45,591 bases of DNA from Lachnospiraceae bacterium (GCA_026169045.1 JAPFDH010000015.1:1-45591), one strand, 5' to 3'; positions 18,325 to 26,398 are shown, counted from the first letter of the stretch. Notes: generated by a model not told the origin, from the sequence alone. Program-made: numbers and translations.

Positions 18325-19816
18325 GGCATTCCTTTCCCAAACCAGATGATCCGCACAAAAAATTTCTCAGATCTTCACTTACTTTTTTTGCTGCTTCTTT
18401 TCCCATATACGGCATATGGCCGGAAGTATATTCCCGTACAATGACCCTGTCTTTTGGCAGATTTTGATGACTGACCAGATAACGCACATTTCCAGGAGGG
18501 GTCACCAGATCATACAATCCTGTCATAAACAGTGCCCTCATATTTTTATTTCTGCGCATAGCGGCCACAAGACATTGCTCCGGTTTTTCGCCGGTTTCAT
18601 ATTCCCAACGCCCGTTAATCGTAAAATCAATTCCCCGATAGGGAATCTGCCGTTCTTTTTCCATACCCAGAAATGTACGCATAGCATCATTCATGGCTCC
18701 CACATAAATAGGTGTATATTGGCCCATAGCCGGATCATCTGCCACCGGATCATTCCATTCCAGCGTTTTTTCCATAGTATATCGACTATCATATGCCCCC
18801 ACTTCCAAATTTTTGTCTCTCAAACATTCTCTTCGAAATGTATCCGGTGAAATAGCCAGATTGTGACTGTCCAGAAAAGAGACTGACACTCCTGTCAAAA
18901 GAGAAAGAAGAGTAATCATCTCCTCCCTTTTTGTTCCCTTCAGATTATTTCCCATAAATAAAGCGGGAAGATAACGATTTGCGGCAAATTCCCAAAGTGC
19001 ATTCGCCAGACTTTCTTCCCAATTTTCCTCTTCATTTGGTATTGGAAAGCCAGCATTTTTCCATAAATCTTGTTCTTTTTTTGAAAGCGGCCGGTGATAA
19101 AGGCGGGTGGCAGTCATTCCTATCAATTGAAGAACGCTTGGCTCCACAAGACATTCATTTTTAAACGGTTCCATCAAAATAGCCGTTCCCATCATAATGA
19201 CTCCATCCACCGGAATCGCCAAAAGCTGATGGGAAGAAGACATGGGACCTCCCATCAATTCCCGTAAAAGCATACAGGTACGTACCGTTCCGTAACTTTC
19301 TCCCAAAAGATATTTGGGAGAAGAATATCTTCCCTGATCCGTGAGCCATTTCTCTATGATTTTTGCTGCACAATAGGCATCGGAACAAACCCCAAAACAT
19401 GCCTGTGCCTTCGCCTCATCCACAATCTGACCAAATCCACATCCCGGCGGATCCAATATCACCACATCGGCGACATCTAAAATACTATAGGGATTTTCTT
19501 CTATTTCATATGGTCCTGAAACCGAAGGATTCACTTCTGAATCTTCCTTTATTTTTACCCGCATTGTTCCCAGCAATCCAAGATGAATCCAAACGGAAGA
19601 AGATCCCGGTCCCCCATTGTAGGCAAATAATACCGGTCGTTTTTCAGGCATCGTATCTTCTTTTATATAGGAATATGTGACTGCTGTCGCAATCACCTGT
19701 CCGTCATCACAAAAAGGAATCTCTTGGGTCACTACCTGATATAAAATACTTGTACCTCTTATCTTGAGCGACTTTTTCTGACGCCACTCTTTTATTTTCT
19801 CCTCATCAATTTTCAT
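18302..19816 (-). CDS. S10-like serine carboxypeptidase
   Basis: 504 residues. Oxyanion/substrate motif YNGGPGSSS (about 66-74), nucleophile Ser174 in LGESYGTVR, Asp436 in TGLYDLVTPP and His467 in TSGHMPYMG: the full S10 set. S10 enzymes release C-terminal residues and many work after Pro or act as Pro-Xaa carboxypeptidases. They are usually exported, but here no signal peptide is visible, so the enzyme is probably cytoplasmic, which is less common for S10. AGGAGAATGCG precedes the ATG. It overlaps the upstream M61-like gene by 11 bases and the downstream S9 gene by 23, so the three are tightly coupled. Confidence 0.88.
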   Translation of the reverse strand: MKIDEEKIKEWRQKKSLKIRGTSILYQVVTQEIPFCDDGQVIATAVTYSYIKEDTMPEKRPVLFAYNGGPGSSSVWIHLGLLGTMRVKIKEDSEVNPSVSGPYEIEENPYSILDVADVVILDPPGCGFGQIVDEAKAQACFGVCSDAYCAAKIIEKWLTDQGRYSSPKYLLGESYGTVRTCMLLRELMGGPMSSSHQLLAIPVDGVIMMGTAILMEPFKNECLVEPSVLQLIGMTATRLYHRPLSKKEQDLWKNAGFPIPNEEENWEESLANALWEFAANRYLPALFMGNNLKGTKREEMITLLSLLTGVSVSFLDSHNLAISPDTFRRECLRDKNLEVGAYDSRYTMEKTLEWNDPVADDPAMGQYTPIYVGAMNDAMRTFLGMEKERQIPYRGIDFTINGRWEYETGEKPEQCLVAAMRRNKNMRALFMTGLYDLVTPPGNVRYLVSHQNLPKDRVIVREYTSGHMPYMGKEAAKKVSEDLRNFLCGSSGLGKECHEKEIGL

Positions 19817-21230
19817 CGCATTCTCCTATTTTTATTTTCCATTGATAGGAAGTTGTTTTTTCCTTTCCTCCTGCTATTTCCCGCTCTACTTTCTCCCAGG
19901 AAAAATGGCCGTCAAATCCATCCGGATCCGGAACCAGGCGTTCTCCTTTTTCCATTTTTTCAAAATCGCCGGAAATATCCACACCAGCCACCTCGTTCAC
20001 CAAACGGATAAAATCTTCATTTGTTCCACTCTTTCCGGACAAATACATGGATGTCAGCGGTTTCACCACGTCATCCACAGATTTTTCTCCGTTTGTTACT
20101 TTTCGGATCATACTGTCCACATTTGCCAGGAAAAAAAATCCTCTTCCATAGGAAATCCTCTGTGTTCGCCTGTCTTTCCAAAAAAGCTTTGCTGCGTCTT
20201 CATTGGACAAGGATACGGTCGGATTAGTAAAATATTCATCGGTTCGTTTTTGAATCTGTTCCAACGTATCACGCAAAGATACCAGATTCGCCCGAAGGGG
20301 CAGCATCACGCTGTAAAACTCCGCACATCCTTCTGTAAACCAGGTACAGCTGCCATAGGGATGATCATCCATATGGGGCCAGTTATGTACCATTTCATGG
20401 GCCAGAAGATTTTGAAGGCTTTCCACTGTCGTTTTTGTCGTATCATTATATCCAAACAAAAAAGAACGGGAAAGTGCAGTACCACCGCTTTTTTCAAAGG
20501 GATCCTTTCTGGCAAACACACGATACCCTTCCATACTGGTATCTTCAAAAAAGCGGCTCATGACAAAATACATCTGCTTTACATTTTCCGCCGCTCTCTT
20601 TACATCAAAGGGCGGTGTGCCAAACCAATAAAATCCAAAATCTCCTTTTTCCACAGACTGTACCATGCCCACCGCATAAAACGTATACAAAAGCATTTCT
20701 GCCTTTCCCCTGCGGGTCTGGTCTCCCTCCCCAAAGCTCCATATTCCGCGGCTATTTGGAGGCATATGTTTCATATTCCATTTAAGTGAAATCTGATATT
20801 CTCCATCCGGCAAAAGGGGCATACATGTGACTCCGGCTCCATTGGCACCACCCTTTTCACTTCTTAAGTCAAAATACGGTCCATACTGGGTAATTCCTGT
20901 GATATCTCTTGTTTTTACATGATAGAAAATCTTTATTTTCCCGCTTCCCTCTCTGTTTGCAACAAAAGCACGATAATGCACGGGATATTCTTCCCATTCC
21001 TCTTCAGAATAAGGCATCTCTCCTTTTTCGTCCTCAACCCGTATTTCAGATACCGGACAGAATGGGATCGTTACGGTTTCTTTCTGAAATCGGAACAGGA
21101 TATCTCCCGGATTTATTTTTTTTTGATCTGCCACCACCAAAATATCCAATTCAGAAACCATATCCCCATCCCAATACGGACAAATGGTTACTTCCACCTC
21201 TCTCATTTCTTCTAAACTATCCTGTCCCAT
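19806..21230 (-). CDS. M61-like/gluzincin aminopeptidase
   Basis: 474 residues. Zinc motif HEMVH (278-282) and the third ligand Glu about 18 residues later in WFTEGCAEFY (E300) define a gluzincin of the M1/M61 type. The overall length and the beta-rich N-terminal half (about 1-200) fit M61 glycyl-aminopeptidase relatives better than the larger M1 enzymes. No signal peptide and no C-terminal PDZ domain of the kind seen in many M61 proteins. Probable role: removal of N-terminal residues from imported peptides in the cytoplasm. Ribosome site AAGGA is about ten bases upstream. It starts 36 bases after the cyclodeaminase-family gene and overlaps the S10-like gene. The family is reasonably secure; specificity unknown. 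Confidence 0.8.
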   Translation of the reverse strand: MGQDSLEEMREVEVTICPYWDGDMVSELDILVVADQKKINPGDILFRFQKETVTIPFCPVSEIRVEDEKGEMPYSEEEWEEYPVHYRAFVANREGSGKIKIFYHVKTRDITGITQYGPYFDLRSEKGGANGAGVTCMPLLPDGEYQISLKWNMKHMPPNSRGIWSFGEGDQTRRGKAEMLLYTFYAVGMVQSVEKGDFGFYWFGTPPFDVKRAAENVKQMYFVMSRFFEDTSMEGYRVFARKDPFEKSGGTALSRSFLFGYNDTTKTTVESLQNLLAHEMVHNWPHMDDHPYGSCTWFTEGCAEFYSVMLPLRANLVSLRDTLEQIQKRTDEYFTNPTVSLSNEDAAKLFWKDRRTQRISYGRGFFFLANVDSMIRKVTNGEKSVDDVVKPLTSMYLSGKSGTNEDFIRLVNEVAGVDISGDFEKMEKGERLVPDPDGFDGHFSWEKVEREIAGGKEKTTSYQWKIKIGECDEN

Positions 21231-21266
21231 TTCATCCCATCCTTTCCTTGTTTGTAATCTCTATAT

Positions 21267-22208
21267 TTATTCCTCCATCTGCTTCATCACGTAAGCAGCA
21301 CTGGCCACATCTTCCACAGCCAGGCCAAGGGCATCAAATATTGTGATTTCTTCTTCCGACTCTCTCCCTTTTACTCTTCCCAAAAGCACTTCACCGATGG
21401 ATCCTATAATATCCGAATCATGGATCCTTCCTTCCTCTTTTGGGATCAAAAATTCTCCGCTTTCTCTCTTCATGGCTTCCACCTGATCTGCATATAACTT
21501 TCCTTTTTCCATCAGGTCCGATGCCACCTCTCTCGTTGTCGGCGTAAAAGTTCCCACAGCATTGATATGACATCCCGGTTTTACCATATCAGCAAAGAGT
21601 ACCGGTTCCTTTCCCGGTGATACGGTACATATAATATCGGCATCCTGCACCGCTTCCCTGACTCCTCCGCAAATTGTCACAGGAACACCGTACATTGCCT
21701 CCATTTCATTTTTAAAACGCTGTGCACTTTCCGGGCGTATATCATACACCGACACCTCTGTAATGGAACGGATGGTTTGAATGGCAGCCATATGGGATCT
21801 GGCCTGTGCCCCTGCTCCCAGAAAAGCTAATTTGTGAGCATCCGGTCTTGCCAGTAAATCGGTTGCCACAGCACTTACAGCTCCTGTTCTGATTTCTGTG
21901 ATGCTGGTGGCATCCACCAATCCCGCCACCGTGCAGTGCTTCGATTCAAACAACATTACATACCCAATATGGGAAGGATATTCTGTTCCCTCATTAGGAC
22001 CATAAGCATTCAACACTTTTGCTCCGAAATATTCCCCCACATATGCCGGCATAAATCCGAACTTTGCCGTATTGGGCATGATAGCAATTGTTCTGGGCGG
22101 TTGAAATGCCTTTTTCTCCTCCAGATCTGCCAATGCCTTTCTCATAACCGAAACACACGCCTTCGGTGTTAAAATTTTTCTGACTTCTTCCCCTTCTATA
22201 ATCCTCAT
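21267..22208 (-). CDS. Ornithine cyclodeaminase / mu-crystallin family enzyme
   Basis: 313 residues. Rossmann motif FLGAGAQA (129-136), substrate-region K64 (AKVLNAYG), R107 (ITEIRTGAVSA), and the family segment INAVGTFTP with the catalytic-region DLMEKGKLYADQ. The family includes ornithine cyclodeaminase (ornithine to proline), ketimine/delta-1-pyrroline-2-carboxylate reductases, alanine dehydrogenase and opine-type enzymes. The next genes are proline-directed peptidases, so a reaction yielding or consuming proline-like cyclic imino acids is attractive but only inferred. Its ATG overlaps the stop of the GntR gene (ATGA), with GGAG eight bases upstream. Cytoplasmic and NAD(P)-dependent. Confidence 0.88.
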   Translation of the reverse strand: MRIIEGEEVRKILTPKACVSVMRKALADLEEKKAFQPPRTIAIMPNTAKFGFMPAYVGEYFGAKVLNAYGPNEGTEYPSHIGYVMLFESKHCTVAGLVDATSITEIRTGAVSAVATDLLARPDAHKLAFLGAGAQARSHMAAIQTIRSITEVSVYDIRPESAQRFKNEMEAMYGVPVTICGGVREAVQDADIICTVSPGKEPVLFADMVKPGCHINAVGTFTPTTREVASDLMEKGKLYADQVEAMKRESGEFLIPKEEGRIHDSDIIGSIGEVLLGRVKGRESEEEITIFDALGLAVEDVASAAYVMKQMEE

Positions 22209-22792
22209 AATTCATTCTCCTTTTCCTCTGTGATTCCAATATCTTTTTTTAAATATTCTTTCGCCAATCTTCCGTCTCTTTTTTCCAGTGCCTCTGCAAT
22301 CTCCATATGGTACACCAATGGCGAAGCCTTTTTCATCTGATTCTGCACGGTAATGCTTCTAGCTACACAATGCAGCAGACGGTCAATGATATCCTCCAAC
22401 ATTTGATTCTGACTTGCTTTTGCCAAAGCCATATGAAATGCCAAATTACTTCCCACATCCCCATAGCTTTCCGCTGCTCTCTTTATCTCATCACAAAGCT
22501 TCGAATCAGGGTCAGCAAGAAAAAAATCCACGGCCAAAGACTCATTGGCATATCGAATCTTCTGTATTTTCCTGTACTCATCGGCAGAGATAATCCGAAT
22601 GCGATATCCCTTTCTGGGATAGCTTTCCATCATCCCTTCCCGACATAACCGATATAACGCTTCCCGTATGGGAGCCTTACTGACCTGATATTCTTTTGCC
22701 AAGGCTGATTCTGTTAAGAATTCATATTCACTCCACCTTAACAAATAAATATCCCGGCGAAGCCATTCATACACCTGCTGCGTCAATGTCAT
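22205..22792 (-). CDS. GntR-family (FCD-type) transcriptional regulator, first of a divergent pair
   Basis: About 195 residues. The winged helix (about 1-70) has SALAKEYQVSKAPIREALYR followed by SYPRKGYRI. A short all-helical FCD-type effector domain (about 80-190) carries Asn/Phe-His at NLAFHMALAKAS. The open frame reaches 22855, but the Met at 22792 has GAGGGA nine bases upstream and fits the family start. It is the first gene of the hydrolase operon (translationally coupled to the cyclodeaminase-family gene). It is clearly related to the divergent GntR gene at 22903; shared features are RLC-EG, PRKGY and the FHM-LA-SQN segment. Likely a local regulator sensing an amino acid or a peptide breakdown product. 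Confidence 0.87.
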   Translation of the reverse strand: MTLTQQVYEWLRRDIYLLRWSEYEFLTESALAKEYQVSKAPIREALYRLCREGMMESYPRKGYRIRIISADEYRKIQKIRYANESLAVDFFLADPDSKLCDEIKRAAESYGDVGSNLAFHMALAKASQNQMLEDIIDRLLHCVARSITVQNQMKKASPLVYHMEIAEALEKRDGRLAKEYLKKDIGITEEKENEL

Positions 22793-22842
22793 ACGATATC
22801 TTCCCTCTCTATTTTCACATTCTCTTCTTTCCGTAAATCTTC

Positions 22843-22871
22843 TTGACCATTGCATGGTCTTTTCTTATACT
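22843..22871 (+). promoter_or_regulatory. Promoter of the plus-strand GntR gene
   Basis: TTGACC (22843-22848), 17-base spacer, TATACT (22866-22871), about 32 bases before the ATG at 22903. On the opposite strand TTGTAT (22888-22893) and TATAAG (22864-22869) with an 18-base spacer give a weaker divergent promoter for the other GntR gene; the two -10 boxes overlap. Confidence 0.7.
22845..22859. promoter_or_regulatory. Perfect palindrome GACCAT-TGC-ATGGTC, candidate GntR operator
   Basis: Six-base perfect arms around a three-base centre lie inside the 110-base gap between the two GntR genes. They overlap the -35 of one promoter and sit just past the -10 of the other. The size and symmetry are typical of FCD/GntR operators. 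It probably lets one or both regulators control both divergent promoters. Confidence 0.6.
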
Positions 22872-22902
22872 TTTAATAACATAATTAATACAAGGAGGTA
22901 TC

Positions 22903-23505
22903 ATGAATTCCTATTCCAAATCCGATCTTCTCTTTCACACACTCCAATCCCAGATTTTGTCCGGAGCATTTGCCCCCGGCAGCCTTTTGCTGGAACAAAA
23001 AATCGCAGATGATTTTCAGATCAGCCGTCTGACAGCCAGAGAAACTCTGAAACGGCTGTGCCAGGAAGGATATTTGAAAAGCTTTCCCAGAAAAGGGTAC
23101 CTGGTAACCGGTATCACACCACAAGAATGTCAGAAAATCCAATGTATTCGCTTTCAATTGGAATCCTATGCCATTCGACTGGCCTTAAACGCTCCATCTG
23201 ATTCCTTTTCCGATTTGGAAAAAATCCTAAATACCCCTGCTTCCGACGAAGATCCTTATCAAACCATTAATTTCCGCTTCCACATGGGACTGGCATGCCT
23301 GTCTCAAAACTCCTATCTGGAGTCCACATTAAAACCATTATTGTTTGATGTCTGCCGCTATGCCATCACTTCCACCGATCAATCCTTTCCCGCTCAGCCA
23401 AATACCTGTCATCATATCATTCTGGATTCTATTCGACAGAAAAACTTACCCAAGGCATACCAATACTTAAAGGAAGATTTGGGGCTTACGACTGAGATCC
23501 TGTAA
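22903..23505 (+). CDS. GntR-family (FCD-type) transcriptional regulator, second of a divergent pair
   Basis: 200 residues. The winged helix (about 1-72) includes KIADDFQISRLTARETLKR and SFPRKGYLVTG. The FCD-like domain (about 78-195) carries NFRFHMGLACLSQNSYLES, aligned with the same segment of the divergent paralogue. The start is firm: AAGGAGG lies five or six bases before ATG. Its 3' end overlaps the 3' end of the convergent pmbA gene by 20 bases. It is one of few plus-strand genes in the window and sits between the tldD-pmbA unit and the hydrolase operon, so it may coordinate the two. Confidence 0.88.
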   Translation: MNSYSKSDLLFHTLQSQILSGAFAPGSLLLEQKIADDFQISRLTARETLKRLCQEGYLKSFPRKGYLVTGITPQECQKIQCIRFQLESYAIRLALNAPSDSFSDLEKILNTPASDEDPYQTINFRFHMGLACLSQNSYLESTLKPLLFDVCRYAITSTDQSFPAQPNTCHHIILDSIRQKNLPKAYQYLKEDLGLTTEIL

Positions 23506-24874
23506 CTTTTAAGGCCGTTATACGCAAAGCAGGGGTACAAACTGTATAACTTTTCAATAAATCCATGGGACGTACCTGCATTTCTCTTCCGACCTCTTCC
23601 ACATTCATTAAAAGATCCTGAATGGTTCCGTTTATGGTAATTCCTTCCACTACCGCTTCTTTTACTCCGTTCTTTACAATAATACCTTTACAGGGAACAT
23701 GAAATTCTCCCGATGCAATATTTATGGAATGGAACACATCAAAGGATTCAAATATATAAATACCGTCTCCCATGGTTTTCAGCAGATCCTCTGTGGAACG
23801 TTCCCCTTTTTCTATCCTGAAATTTGCCGGAACAGGTATAATCTCCGTATGAATATTTCCTGACAACAATGCCTTTCTTCCGGCCGTTCCTGTAGGCTCT
23901 TCCTTCATGGCATCCGCAGTGGCAATCGTATGAAGCAGATTTTTCAAAATTCCATTTTCGCTCAAAATCAGAGGACGTACCGGAACCCCCTCACAATCCA
24001 CTCCATACCGATAACCTCCTTCGGGAACCGACGGCATGTTTTTGATACACAAAACACTGCTCATAACCGCTTTTCCCTTTTTTCCAGCATATGGTGTGGA
24101 ACCTGACAGATAATTTTTTCCTGTAAACATCTGCCATGCCGTTGCAAACAAATTTGCGGTCACCTCACAATCCAAAACCACCGGATATTCTCCTGCTTCC
24201 AATTTTCCCTGTTTCAGCCGCATTCCCCTCCATTTTTCGATCTTTTTCTGAAAAAATTCATGGGACAGATCCTCCAGGCGTTCTGCCGATTGGCTGCATC
24301 CGTAAAAATACGGAACATTGAACTCCTCTTCGGCAATTTCCATTTCGGCTTCATACCGAAAAAGTGAGGACTCTATGCATCTTACATCGGAAACCGAATT
24401 GACCATACCCCGTGTTTCTTTTGTTTGTATCAACCGAATCATAATCTGCGCATTTTTATTTTCTCTGTTCAGTTCTCTTTCCAGTTCCAATGCCCGTTTT
24501 TTTATTTTATCCCAGGATTCCCCATCCTTTGTTTCTTTTCCTTCCAGTCTCATATGTGACTCGTCAAAAGAAAGAAAACGCTCCTTTGATACATCTTTTG
24601 CCAGATATGCATGGAGGGCTGCCTGGGAAAGCACTTCTTTTGGTTCCTCCTCCAAATTCTGGGTATAATAAAATCCTTCCTTTTTTCCTTCCTCTGTCTC
24701 CACCAGCACGCGGATAAATAATTCTGTCACGTCACTGCACTGTGCACCGGTTTGTTCTCCGTTCATAATCGCAATGGATATAATTTCTGTCCGATCCGCC
24801 TGAACCTGTGCTTCTGCTATTTGGGAAGGAAGACACTCCATCGCTTTTCTATATCCCTCTAATTCTCTCATCAT
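23486..24874 (-). CDS. pmbA: PmbA/TldE-family protein, partner of TldD
   Basis: 462 residues of the U62/TldD-PmbA fold. Characteristic stretches: YPVVLDCEVTANLFAT, VDCEGVPVRPLILSENGIL, and the C-terminal half with GIIVKNGVKEAVVEGITING. It lacks the HExxxH motif, as PmbA/TldE does, and needs TldD to form the heterodimeric protease, with the active site on TldD. TldD/E degrades unstructured peptides and trims leader peptides of some RiPPs (microcin B17) and CcdA. The start overlaps the tldD stop (TGATGATG); the second ATG at 24871 is better spaced from GGAGG and may be the true start. Confidence 0.9.
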   Translation of the reverse strand: MMRELEGYRKAMECLPSQIAEAQVQADRTEIISIAIMNGEQTGAQCSDVTELFIRVLVETEEGKKEGFYYTQNLEEEPKEVLSQAALHAYLAKDVSKERFLSFDESHMRLEGKETKDGESWDKIKKRALELERELNRENKNAQIMIRLIQTKETRGMVNSVSDVRCIESSLFRYEAEMEIAEEEFNVPYFYGCSQSAERLEDLSHEFFQKKIEKWRGMRLKQGKLEAGEYPVVLDCEVTANLFATAWQMFTGKNYLSGSTPYAGKKGKAVMSSVLCIKNMPSVPEGGYRYGVDCEGVPVRPLILSENGILKNLLHTIATADAMKEEPTGTAGRKALLSGNIHTEIIPVPANFRIEKGERSTEDLLKTMGDGIYIFESFDVFHSINIASGEFHVPCKGIIVKNGVKEAVVEGITINGTIQDLLMNVEEVGREMQVRPMDLLKSYTVCTPALRITALKVTGSQS

Positions 24875-26256
24875 CAGCCTCCTATTGCCATCTCTGCGAT
24901 TCTTACCCGCGGCTGGAATGTGGTTGTGGGAATCAGTCCCGAAGCTGCTCCGCAGAATCCGCCTCCATCATATTCCAAACGTTTTCCCACACGATCAATT
25001 TTACGGATTACATCCAGACCATTTCCTGTCAACATCAGTCCCTTTACCGGATATGCCAACTCTCCGTTTTTTATCCACCATCCTTCTTTCACCTCCAGAG
25101 AAAACTGCATACCGCCCGTTCCGCCTCCAATACTTTTTACATACAGACCTTCCGGAACCGACCGTATCATTTCTTCCTCATCATCCTCTCCCGGAGCCAG
25201 ATACGTATTACTCATACGTGCAGTTGGTGCATATGTATAGTTTTGTCTTCTTCCGCATCCATTGGATTTCATTCCGATCATACTACCATGGAACCGATCA
25301 CAGAGATACGATTTTAAAATCCCGTTCTCAATCAGTATATTTTTCTGTCTTACATGACCCTCATCATCTATCACAGAACTGCCATAAAGTCCAGGTATCG
25401 TACCATCATCAATCAACGTCACTTTCTCAGAGGCAACTTTCTGGCCCAATTTTCCCACAAATGCACTGTTTTTTGCCGCAATGGCACAAGCTTCCAGCGA
25501 ATGACCGCAGCTTTCATGCCATAATGTCCCGCAGCTTCCCGCTTCCAATACCACAGGCACATTACTTGGCGGCACCGCCACACCATCCATCATCTGCCTT
25601 GTTCTTTTCACCATATCTCTGGCAAATTCTGTATAGCCCTGTTCCCTTTCATATACTTCAAATCCTGAGGGATGGGTATAATCTTCCCAATTATAAAAAG
25701 ACTGTCTGCCATCACTTACCGCCACCTGAAGACGCAGACGTGTAGTGACCCTCCGATCCTTTACAGAAAGCCCTTCACTATTGATTACCCAAATGCGCTG
25801 GTCGGTGTCAAAATAATCAGTGTTTAAAGACAAAATCTCAGGACCGGCAAACAGAGCTGCTTTTGCAGTTTCCCTTAAAACTTTCTGTTTTTTCCTGCCC
25901 TCTACTGTTGCCGGATATATTTTCACCGGATTGGGATTTGACATCACAGGTCCCTGAAAGCGATCCGGAATCCGGATCTGCTCTTTCCTTTTTAAATTTA
26001 TCATTTCGGAAGCCTGTTTTGCCAGATGGAGCAAACCTTCATAGGAACAATCATTGGAATACACATAAATGCTGCTGGTACCGGATATTACATAAATCCC
26101 CGCTCCGAAAATGCGAACCGTTTTTAATCCCTGAACCTCTTCTTTTACACATTTCATATTGGATTCTTCCCTATCTTCAAAAAACAGTTCCGCAAATTCC
26201 GCTCCGCTTTTTAAAGCTGTTTCCAGTATCTTTCTTGCTTCTTGTTCATGAATCAT
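24874..26256 (-). CDS. tldD: TldD metalloprotease subunit
   Basis: About 460 residues. The zinc motif HExxxH is present as HESCGH (about 247-252), in the family context LEAGSCGTLWHESCGHSLEA. The glycine-rich C-terminal half includes SIGGGTGGMQFSLEV. Together with PmbA it makes a cytoplasmic protease with an enclosed site that accepts unfolded peptides. The open frame extends to 26298, but AAGGA five bases before the Met at 26256 decides the start. It is the first gene of a two-gene unit with a consensus promoter and a 25-base palindrome in its leader. Confidence 0.92.
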   Translation of the reverse strand: MIHEQEARKILETALKSGAEFAELFFEDREESNMKCVKEEVQGLKTVRIFGAGIYVISGTSSIYVYSNDCSYEGLLHLAKQASEMINLKRKEQIRIPDRFQGPVMSNPNPVKIYPATVEGRKKQKVLRETAKAALFAGPEILSLNTDYFDTDQRIWVINSEGLSVKDRRVTTRLRLQVAVSDGRQSFYNWEDYTHPSGFEVYEREQGYTEFARDMVKRTRQMMDGVAVPPSNVPVVLEAGSCGTLWHESCGHSLEACAIAAKNSAFVGKLGQKVASEKVTLIDDGTIPGLYGSSVIDDEGHVRQKNILIENGILKSYLCDRFHGSMIGMKSNGCGRRQNYTYAPTARMSNTYLAPGEDDEEEMIRSVPEGLYVKSIGGGTGGMQFSLEVKEGWWIKNGELAYPVKGLMLTGNGLDVIRKIDRVGKRLEYDGGGFCGAASGLIPTTTFQPRVRIAEMAIGG

Positions 26257-26327
26257 ACTATCCTTCCTCATTTCCTCAATTCTCGCTGCCAAAATCAAAA
26301 TTCACCATCCCCTTTCAAACAGAATAG

Positions 26328-26352
26328 ATTTCAGGTGAATTTCATCTGAAAT
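26328..26352. promoter_or_regulatory. 25-base palindrome in the tldD leader, candidate operator
   Basis: Left arm ATTTCAGGTGAA and right arm TTCATCTGAAAT around a single T, 11 of 12 positions symmetric. It lies 17-42 bases downstream of the tldD -10 box, so a bound repressor would cover the transcription start. No similar palindrome was seen at the other two regulatory gaps, so a different regulator may bind here. Confidence 0.6.
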
Positions 26353-26369
26353 GTTCAGTGATATGTTTT

Positions 26370-26398
26370 ATTATAAGTTTCGTTCTTCTCCGTGTCAA
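26370..26398 (-). promoter_or_regulatory. Consensus promoter of tldD-pmbA
   Basis: TTGACA (26393-26398), exactly 17 bases, TATAAT (26370-26375) on the minus strand, about 115 bases upstream of the tldD start. A perfect match to the vegetative consensus, which usually implies control by a repressor rather than an activator. Confidence 0.88.

Noticed and set aside
19842-20789. Plus-strand open frame of 315 codons opposite the M61-like gene
   Set aside because: Antisense to a gene with a complete zinc motif; composition (Phe, His, Ile, Lys, Ser) is that of a shadow, with no ribosome site.
24885-25745. Long plus-strand open frame (286 codons) inside tldD
   Set aside because: It lies entirely antisense to the well-supported tldD gene, has no ribosome site, and its product is rich in His, Pro, Ser and Leu as expected from a shadow frame.
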